From the NCBI RefSeq assembly GCF_005938675.2, contig NZ_VCCH02000005.1:1-64000 (forward strand): 64,000 nt of DNA. Direction: 5' to 3'. Below are positions 8,609 to 16,000 of this stretch, piece after piece. The translations under genes and the position numbers were made by a program. This stretch comes from Mycobacterium sp. KBS0706 (GTDB taxonomy: Bacteria; Pseudomonadota; Alphaproteobacteria; DSM-16000; Inquilinaceae). Positions within the stretch are counted from its first letter, which is position 1, and every line of letters starts with the position of its first letter. A model generated the notes under the pieces. It did no database searches. It was not told the DNA's origin and was given only the letters and a program-made list of their open reading frames with translations.

Positions 8609-9912
8609 CGGATCCTCTCTCGGACCCAGCCCATCCAGTCGCCGATGTGTCTCCGGGCGTCAGGATGGAGGTCGGGCAGGATGAAGGCATCGACGTCGTA
8701 CTGGTCCTCGTAAAGCCGAGGGCTTCCGATGGCATCCTGTCGGAAGACATGGACACGGAAGTTGTGGGACCCCTCCACGATGACGTACCGTCCGATCCGC
8801 ATGATCAGCAGGCTGATGTTCTTGCGACGAAGCTGGCGGCCGTAGGAGGAGTAGGCCGAGTCCCCGGTCGTTCGAGCCCGCTCATTGGCAATGGCCTGGG
8901 CGTCCGCCCCGAAGGACGGCCAAGCTTCGTCGATGCGCCCCTGCTCGTAGAGGCCCATCCAGAACCGGCGCCGCGCGGGCCACTGCTGACCGCCATCCAG
9001 GTTTTCCTCGGCGCGCGAAACCACGTCGAGGAAGGCCTCCATGCGTTGTCCGGCCAACCAGCGGAGCATGACGCGACGGCCATCCTCGCCGACCCGATCC
9101 CAGAATTGCGGATTGTCGCGGCGGGGATCGCCATAGGTCTCGGTCAGGACCTTGAGCAGCAGCGCGCGCAGCGCCGGAGGCGGCATCCCGTTCCGCCACG
9201 GACGCAACAGCCGCTGCACCACCTGCGCTGCGCGGTCGCCGTCGAGCGCGGGCGCACCGGCCGGGCGGATCCAGGCGAGCGTCCGCCGGGCGGCGGGTTC
9301 GTCGGTTGGCTCAGGCAGAGCCGCCAGCCAGGCCGCATGCACCTGGGCCATGAAGCCTGGCCCGTGCGGGGCGGATATGCCCTTGCCGAGCGCGGCCTCG
9401 TAAGGATCGGCCTGCACGGCCAGCCAGCGGCCGAAGGTCTGAGCGCCCGCCATGATATCGAGGAGCTCCGGCACCGATCGGAACACGGCCTGCCATGCTC
9501 TGGGCAGCCAGGCCGCCCGGGACTGAATGATGCGACCGAGTTCCAGAGTCAGCGGATTGTTCGTGATCCAGCCGGCCAGAAAGCCGTCGCACAGGGCTCC
9601 GAGCAGCGTCATCCGGGTGCAGTGCCGCAACTCACGCAGGAAGAAGGCCTCCAGTTCCGCCGGAAGCCGAGCGATCCGGGCCGCCCAAGCCCGCACGACC
9701 TGGGCGGTTTGTCCCTCGGTGATGCCGGCCCAGTCCCAGCGCGTGAGCGCCACGCCGAAGCGCGAGATCAAAACGTCGAGAGCCTCCAGTTGCACGGGCC
9801 GCCGGTCACCGAAACGAAGCCGGATGCGCTCGGCCGCCTGCACCAGCCGGACGGGATCTCGCGCCGGAGGCAGAGCGGATGGCAGCGCCGCGGTCCGGTC
9901 GAGCAAACTCAT
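8605..9912 (-). CDS. zorC: Zorya type I protein ZorC (EH-signature domain)
   Basis: This 435-aa soluble protein lies between zorB and zorD, overlapping each by 4 bp. The sequence is helical in its first two-thirds. Its C-terminal part (KNISLLIMRIGRYVIVEGSHNFRVHVFRQ and onwards) carries the conserved E...H block that I associate with the EH-signature domain of ZorC. In type I Zorya this protein is thought to bind DNA and work with ZorD in the cytosol after signal transmission from ZorAB. It appears shorter than the E. coli type I ZorC (about 560 aa from memory). The call rests on position and the C-terminal motif; a profile match would confirm it. Confidence 0.88.
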   Translation of the reverse strand: MSLLDRTAALPSALPPARDPVRLVQAAERIRLRFGDRRPVQLEALDVLISRFGVALTRWDWAGITEGQTAQVVRAWAARIARLPAELEAFFLRELRHCTRMTLLGALCDGFLAGWITNNPLTLELGRIIQSRAAWLPRAWQAVFRSVPELLDIMAGAQTFGRWLAVQADPYEAALGKGISAPHGPGFMAQVHAAWLAALPEPTDEPAARRTLAWIRPAGAPALDGDRAAQVVQRLLRPWRNGMPPPALRALLLKVLTETYGDPRRDNPQFWDRVGEDGRRVMLRWLAGQRMEAFLDVVSRAEENLDGGQQWPARRRFWMGLYEQGRIDEAWPSFGADAQAIANERARTTGDSAYSSYGRQLRRKNISLLIMRIGRYVIVEGSHNFRVHVFRQDAIGSPRLYEDQYDVDAFILPDLHPDARRHIGDWMGWVRERIR

Positions 9913-10850
9913 GGCACGGGTCCCGCCATGAGAAGCCGTCGGAGGCGGGGCAGGTCTTCGATCCGCTGCGGGATGTACTGTTCCTCGGGCGGTGTGAACA
10001 TGATGAACCGCAGGTCGATCCTGCGGTTGGCGTCGCGCGACTGGTCGGAGTCATTGTCCCGGATCGGCCGGCCCTTGCCATATCCGGCGACGGACAAAAT
10101 CGGCTGGTCCTTCAGGTTGCGGAAGCCCAGCAGATCCGAACTGGCCGTGACCATGATGGAATACACCGAGGTGCCTCGGCGCGAGCTCAGATCCATGTTC
10201 AGCACATCGGTGCCGGTGTTGTCCGTATGGCCTTCGATCTGCAGCGCGTCGATCAGCGCCACGGCGGGATTGCAGGCCGCGGACAGGAGCGTGCGATCGC
10301 CGAAGGAGAAGCACCGTAGCTCCTCGTCAAGAATCCCCGCTATCAGTTCCATCTTCCGTCGCCCGAGCGGGCTCGGCGCATCGCTTCCCGATCCGAACAG
10401 CCCGTCGCCCTTGAATTCGAGCGCATCTCCGTTGCGGCTGATCGAGACGTCGATCGAGTTGTCGGCGGCCTGGATCCGTTTCTGGATACGATCGAGCATC
10501 CGGCCCCGTAGCTCAGCGGTCCGGAAGTTGTAGCGCTCGATCGGGTTTTCTCCCTGCGCCGCCAGCCGGCGAAGCAACCAAGCCTTCTCCTCGCGCAGCT
10601 GCCGCGCCTCCTCGGCCATCTGGTCATAGCGCTCCTGCAGCCGGGCGTTCTCCTCACGCAGCCACCGCGCCTCGTCGGCCACCTTGTCGTAGCGCTCCTG
10701 CGGAACGCCGTTCTTCGGGGCGATCTGGGTCGCGAAGAAGGCCAGCAGGATCATGATGATGAACAGGAAGCTCACCGTCATGTCCGTCATAGAGATGAAG
10801 GCGGACTCTTCTTCCTCCTCCGCCCTCCGATGGCGCCGCGCTGTCCTCAT
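9909..10850 (-). CDS. zorB: Zorya motor subunit ZorB (MotB/OmpA-like peptidoglycan-binding)
   Basis: This 313-aa protein starts with a basic/acidic cytoplasmic tail. One membrane helix follows (residues about 18-41, MTDMTVSFLFIIMILLAFF) and carries the candidate proton-accepting Asp23. A periplasmic coiled-coil (51-95) made of two near-identical 21-residue units comes next. The C-terminal OmpA-like domain has EGHTDNTGT and ANRRIDLRF, the residues that hold peptidoglycan. It is the stator-anchor partner of ZorA in the proton-driven phage sensor at the inner membrane. Start and stop overlap zorA and zorC by 4 bp each, so the four genes are one coupled operon. Confidence 0.93.
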   Translation of the reverse strand: MRTARRHRRAEEEEESAFISMTDMTVSFLFIIMILLAFFATQIAPKNGVPQERYDKVADEARWLREENARLQERYDQMAEEARQLREEKAWLLRRLAAQGENPIERYNFRTAELRGRMLDRIQKRIQAADNSIDVSISRNGDALEFKGDGLFGSGSDAPSPLGRRKMELIAGILDEELRCFSFGDRTLLSAACNPAVALIDALQIEGHTDNTGTDVLNMDLSSRRGTSVYSIMVTASSDLLGFRNLKDQPILSVAGYGKGRPIRDNDSDQSRDANRRIDLRFIMFTPPEEQYIPQRIEDLPRLRRLLMAGPVP

Positions 10851-12310
10851 GCCGACAGCCGCTCCTGCGGCGGATCACTCTCGGGAACGAAGGCACGCGC
10901 ATTCTCGATCACGGCCTGCAGAGTCTGCAGGGCCTCGGCAAATCGGTCGTGCACGCCGTCGCCATGCTGCCGCAGCTCGCCCAGGGTGCGCTGCACCTGC
11001 CCAAGATAGTCGCTGAACGCCTTGTCGAGCTGCCCGTCATAGGCTTTGGCGCGGGACTCGAACGCCCGGATCAGCTCTTCGATGGAGCGGGCGGAGGCGA
11101 CCACCACCGTCTTCTCCGCATCCACGGCGACCTTGGCGGCGTCGACCAGGCTCCTCGAGCCATCGGCCAGGGCGCGGGCGGAGTCCGCCGTTGAGCGCGC
11201 TGTCTCCAAGACCGGGGTTGAGGCCGCGTTCATGCTGTCGGCGGAGGTCGCGAGCTGCCCAGCGGCGGCCTCGATGCGCTGGACCAGCGCGTCGAAGTTC
11301 GAAGAGGAGCGCTCAAGCGTCGTCCTGAACCGCTCGGAAGTTTCGCCGAGTGCGGCGGAGAGGTCGGCCAGCCGGTCCGCCGCGCCGTCGATGCGTTCGG
11401 CGACGACCGCAATGGACTGCCCGAGATTGGCCGTCAAGGATTGGCCGAGCTCGTGCACCATGCCACCGATGGCTTCCGCACCGGTTGCCGTCATGCGCTC
11501 AAGCGGTTTGCTGAGCTCGGCAATCAACTGGGTGTTCAACAGTTGCTGCTGGGTGGTCTGCTCCTTGATCGCCGCAAGCTGCTGATCCGCGAGCGCTTCG
11601 AGGCTGACGAAGCTCATGCGCTTTTCCAATTCATGCGCGAGCGTCGTGGCGGCGCCTTCAAGCCCCGCCGCGCAGGCCCGCTGCACGACCGTGAAGACAA
11701 TCGAGCAGAACAGCCCGGTCAACGACATGGTGAACTTGGCCGATGCCGTCCCAAGGAGGCGTTCCAATGCGCCGATCATCTGAGTCTGATCGCCGCCGCC
11801 GACCTCCAGGATGTTCTGCGTCTGGGCGAGTGCTGCGATCAGGCCCAAGAAGGTAAAGAACAGTCCCGCGGAAACAAAAAGGCCGGGCCATACACGCCAA
11901 CCAGACAGCCCGAAATGCAAATCCTCGAGATTGATGAAGGCCGACGGGCGTACTGAATTGCGCACATAGCTGTCGCCATCACGATCTGGCTCAATCAACG
12001 TTTCGCGGAATTCCACGAAAGCCGCAGCCAGACGACGACCCGGACGTGAATTGTGCCGGTGCAGCTCCCTCTCGATATCGTGAAGCTGCTTTTGAAAGCC
12101 TGCTGCATCACCAGTGGAGCGAATGCGATTGGTTGTCTTGATTAGAATCCCGCGCCGTTGGCGCATGACGCCGATCATCAAGATCAAAAGGATCGCAAGG
12201 ACGATAGCCAGCCCAAGACTCACCAATCCAGGTGAGTAATCGAGCGTGACGAGGTCAGCAATTTTTAGAATAAAATTTCTTATATTTGTTCCTAGGGAAA
12301 TCCAGTCCAT
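10847..12310 (-). CDS. zorA: Zorya motor subunit ZorA (MotA/TolQ/ExbB-like)
   Basis: This 487-aa protein has a membrane helix near the N terminus (VSLGLAIVLAILLILMIGVM). Two further helices follow in the MotA/ExbB core (GLFVSAGLFFTFLGLIAAL and SLTGLFCSIVFTVVQ). From about residue 210 to the C terminus there is a long cytoplasmic alpha-helical tail rich in A, E, Q and heptads. ZorA forms the pentameric channel around a ZorB dimer, and its tail is needed for signalling. The ATG at 12310 is preferred over the TTG at 12334 because GAGG lies 5 bases upstream. The tail is clearly shorter than in E. coli type I ZorA (about 729 aa in total, from memory). First gene of the operon; the DNA in front of it is AT-rich. 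Confidence 0.93.
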   Translation of the reverse strand: MDWISLGTNIRNFILKIADLVTLDYSPGLVSLGLAIVLAILLILMIGVMRQRRGILIKTTNRIRSTGDAAGFQKQLHDIERELHRHNSRPGRRLAAAFVEFRETLIEPDRDGDSYVRNSVRPSAFINLEDLHFGLSGWRVWPGLFVSAGLFFTFLGLIAALAQTQNILEVGGGDQTQMIGALERLLGTASAKFTMSLTGLFCSIVFTVVQRACAAGLEGAATTLAHELEKRMSFVSLEALADQQLAAIKEQTTQQQLLNTQLIAELSKPLERMTATGAEAIGGMVHELGQSLTANLGQSIAVVAERIDGAADRLADLSAALGETSERFRTTLERSSSNFDALVQRIEAAAGQLATSADSMNAASTPVLETARSTADSARALADGSRSLVDAAKVAVDAEKTVVVASARSIEELIRAFESRAKAYDGQLDKAFSDYLGQVQRTLGELRQHGDGVHDRFAEALQTLQAVIENARAFVPESDPPQERLSA

Positions 12311-13092
12311 CGCGGCCTCATAAATTACGCGCAAACTCTAAGAGCACATCCACGACAACCAAATTAGATCGACATGCAGCGCCGAAGCATAAATGGTAGG
12401 AAAAAATAACATCCCCTTGTCATCCAATATCAAAACCAAACAAAAGTAGAGTGACTGCGTTAGCCAGCATCTACTGCGGATATGGCCTCAACGCAACCCG
12501 TGCTCATCAAAGATTCATTCATCCTCGGAACCCCATGCCGGTCGGACAACGGAATGAACAACACGGCTAAATAGCACGTACCGTCGCGCGCCGAAATCCC
12601 TCTCTAATGGACCAAAGACAGCGGGTCGACCGAAACGATGTTAACGCCGCCGCCGACGTTCCGCAGGATACCACCAAATTGGCACTGCTGTTGCGCCCTA
12701 CTAGCTTCGCATCGCTAAGCGTTGGGACCTGTTCTCATGCTTAGCTGCAGCCAAGCAAGTATGCCGGTACGAATGATACGCGACTTCGACAAATGGGGTA
12801 TGCCTGACGAGGGCGAGCACGGTCCAAATGTCCCGGATGCTCACGCAACCGTGCAATGTCTGCTTTCAGTCGGAGGAGAGGGGTCTCTTGGCTCGGCCCA
12901 GCCCGACCGTCGCAAGCCGGCGCGGAAGGCGAATGCGTCCCGGACCATTCGCGCGCGGACGCGCGCAGACCCCTCCCCCTGTCCCCCTCCCGCAAGGGGA
13001 GGGGAAGAAGGAAGGAGCGGGCTTCGGCGATTTCGAAGGGATCTCGCCGAAGGAGAAAGGTCTCGCCGAAGCAGGAGGCTGGCCGCAGCCCC
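12311..13092. other. Intergenic region upstream of zorA, no supported gene
   Basis: This is 782 bp without a convincing gene. The first ~350 bp (12311-12700) are notably AT-rich for this genome and should hold the zorA promoter on the minus strand. A 28-codon open piece on the minus strand (about 12608-12690, ending at a TAG) has a protein-like look (GGILRNVGGGVNIVSVD) but no start and no relative I know. It may be the remnant of a lost gene. The right-hand end is GC-rich repeat sequence (see 12946-13007). Confidence 0.6.
12946..13007. repeat. Dispersed palindromic repeat, right copy flanking the Zorya segment
   Basis: CATTCGCGCGCGG...CCCCTCCCCCTG...CCCGCAAGGGGAGGGG matches 4425-4485 over about 60 bp in direct orientation, with a handful of mismatches. 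It lies between zorA and the alpha-2-macroglobulin gene. The two copies enclose exactly the Zorya operon and its small neighbour. Confidence 0.7.
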
Positions 13093-16000
13093 CTACTTCC
13101 GCGCCTCGACGGTCAGGGCGCCGAAGCCGCCGCGGGCGTTGTATTGCGGGCGGTACATGTCCTCGACATAGGGCGCCGGCAGGGCGAAGCGGCCCGGGGT
13201 CACGGCGCGGGCGAGATAGGCCACCGTGAAGTACCGGGTGTCGCCGGCCAGGTCGATCGCCGCGACGTAGCGGTCGTCGCGCATCTCGACATGCTGCGTG
13301 TCCGACAGCGTGTCGGCGATGTCGCCCAGCTTCGCCCCGTTGCCGACCGACGGGTTCTCGATCTCCAGCCCCGCCGGCAGCAGGTCGACCACGAGCGCCT
13401 GGTGGTCGAGGTCGTCGGTGGCGCGGCCGCGCAGCAGCACGGTGACGAGGTCGCCCTGCTTCACCGCCGTCTTGGCCGGATCGAAGGGCCGGCCGTCGCG
13501 GTCGAGATAGGTGCGGGTGATCTCGAAGCCATCGCCGCCCGCCGGCAGCGGCGCCGCGGGCACGCCGCGCACCGTCAGCACCTGGCGCATCGGGCCGCTG
13601 CCGGTGTTCTTCACCATGATGCCGGCGGCCAGGGCCGCGGCCTCCGGGTTCAGCCGGTAGAGGATGCCGGGATCGGCCACCGGTTTGCCGGCGACGTCGA
13701 GCGACAGCGGCGTGGCGCCGTCCAGCGCCGCGTCGGCCGCGATCAGCAGCCAGGTCATGTCCTGCGTGCTCCAGTACCGGTCGCGGGCGAACAGGTCGGC
13801 GGCGACGTCGACCTGCTGCAGAACCTCGTCCTGCGGCTGCTTGGCCTCGTGCAGCAGCGCCGCGGTGGCGGCGTGGTCGCGCAAGGGCGAGCCGTAGTCG
13901 CCGTAGAAGTTCTCCGGACGCTCGGTCGAGGTCGCCGCGGCGAAGGCCCTGGCGGTGCGCGCCGTGTCGCCGAACTGGGCGGCGGCCGCGGCGATCTGCG
14001 CCTGCGACACGGGGGTCTGGTACTTCGGCAGGCAGTTGTCGACGTAGTAGCGCATGGTGCCGACATCGCCGCCGCCGGCCCGGGACACCACGTACAGCGC
14101 ATAGGCGCTGGCCGGGGTGCATTCGGTGCGCGCCTCGTACCAGTCGAGGTAGTTGGCGAGGTACTTGACGCCGCGCTGATAGGCGCGCTCCGGGATGCGG
14201 TAGCCGCCCTCGGCCCGCGCCCGGGTCAGGAAGTCGAGCGCATAGGCGGAGAGCCAGGGGTTGGCGTCGCCGAAGGGCGACCACATGCCGAAGCCGCCGG
14301 CCGGCTGCTGCGCCGTCATGATCCGGTCGATGGCGCCCTGCACCTTGCGGCGCACGTCGTCCGGCTTGAAGCCGCTGTCGACCTTCTCCGCCACCTTGGC
14401 GACGTAGAGCAGCGGCAGGGCCTTGCTGGTGGTCTGCTCGACGCAGCCATAGGGGTAGTCGTCCAGCGCCTTCAACAGGCCCGGGATGTCGAAGGTCGGG
14501 CGGGTGGAGAAGCTGGCGAAGACCTGGACGGTGTCGGGCAGGAAGCCCTTGACCAGATCGGCGTTCAGCACCACCGACTGGTTGGGCTGGACCAGGGTGG
14601 CGATGCGGTCGGTGGTCAGCGCCTGGGCCGGGCGCACCGACAGGTCCCAGTCGCGGTCGCGCTGGAAGCCGTCGGGGCCGGTGACGCTGATCCGGATCTT
14701 GCCGACGCCGCTGGCGGTGGCGGTCAGCGGGATCGGGCGACGGGCCTCGGCCCCGGCCGCGACGGTCTGGGTGAACTGGGCCGAGGCGGCGGCGACCGAG
14801 AGCGGGCCTTCGGCCGCGACGCGGACGGCGTAGTCGCCTGCCGGGCCGGACAGGTTGCGCAGCGAGAAGGCCAGCTGGGCCTGGTCGCCCGGCGCCAGGA
14901 AGCGCGGCACGCCGATCTCGGCGATCACCGGGTCGCGCACCTTCATCGCGGTGGAGGCGGCGCCGAGCGCGGTCGGCGTCCAGGCCACGGCCATCAGCCG
15001 CAGCTCGCCGTCGAAATCCGGCAGGTCGAGCGGCACGGTGACGCGGCCGTCGGCGCCGACCGGCAGGATGCCGCTGTACAGCGCGACGGTGCGGGTGGAG
15101 CGCTTCGGCAGCCCGGCCATCTGCTGGGCCGCGGCGTCGCCGCCGGTGCGGACCTGGCCGCGGCGGCCGTCGCTGATGATCAGCCGGCCATAGGCGTCGC
15201 GCATCTCGACGCCGAGGGCGCGGCGGCCGAAATAATGGTCGGTCGGGTCCGGCGACTGGAAGTCGGTGAGCAGCAGGATGCCCTCGTCGACCGCGGCCAG
15301 GGTGACCCAGGCGCCCTGCCCCTGCGGCACGCCGGTGACGGTCAGCGGCAGGTCGAGCCGCTGGTTCGGGCGGATCTCGGCCGGCGCGTCGATCGAGACG
15401 CCCAGCACCCGCTCGGTGACGTCGATGCCGAACCAGGCGACGCCGACGGCGCGGCCGGGGCCGTGGCGGCGCTCGCCGCCCTCGCCCGAGGGGCGGAAGG
15501 CGGTGGCCAGGACATAGGCGCCGGCGCCCCAGTCGGACGAGACCGGGATCTCGACCGTGGCGCCGTCGGCCGGGACGGCGACGTCGCGCGTCTCCAGCAC
15601 CCGGTCATTGGCGATGAACAGCAGCACGTCGCCGGCGAAAGGCGGCTCGATCCGCACCCGGGCGGTGTCGCCGGCCTTGTAGCTGGTGCGGTCGAGGGCG
15701 ACGGTCAGCTTGTCCGGGGTCGGGTTCGGGTCGTCCGACACCCACCAGCCGGCATAGAAGCGGGACGAGGTGGCGCCGCCGCCCTTCGGGTCGTAGACGT
15801 CGAGCCGGAAATTGCCCCAGCCGACCGGCTGGCGGATCGCCGCCGGCGCGTTCGGGGCGACGTCGACGGTGCCGTCCGCCACCTTGCGGTCGCGGGTGAC
15901 GACCTTGTAGTCCCAATGCCCGTCGGTCGAGAACCACTGGTAGTCGTGGATCTCCTCCACCAGGTCCCAGCGCAGGCCGCGGAGCGCGGCCGGGCGGCCG

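Noticed and set aside
5393-12310. Alternative reading of the helicase cluster as DISARM, BREX or a flagellar/Tol locus
   Set aside because: No methyltransferase, PglZ or phospholipase D gene is present, and no flagellar or Tol genes are near. The MotA-MotB-like pair with an EH-signature protein and SNF2 helicase fits only Zorya type I.
12311-13092. Possible tRNA or CRISPR sequence in the gap upstream of zorA
   Set aside because: No cloverleaf arms and no regularly spaced repeats could be found by eye.
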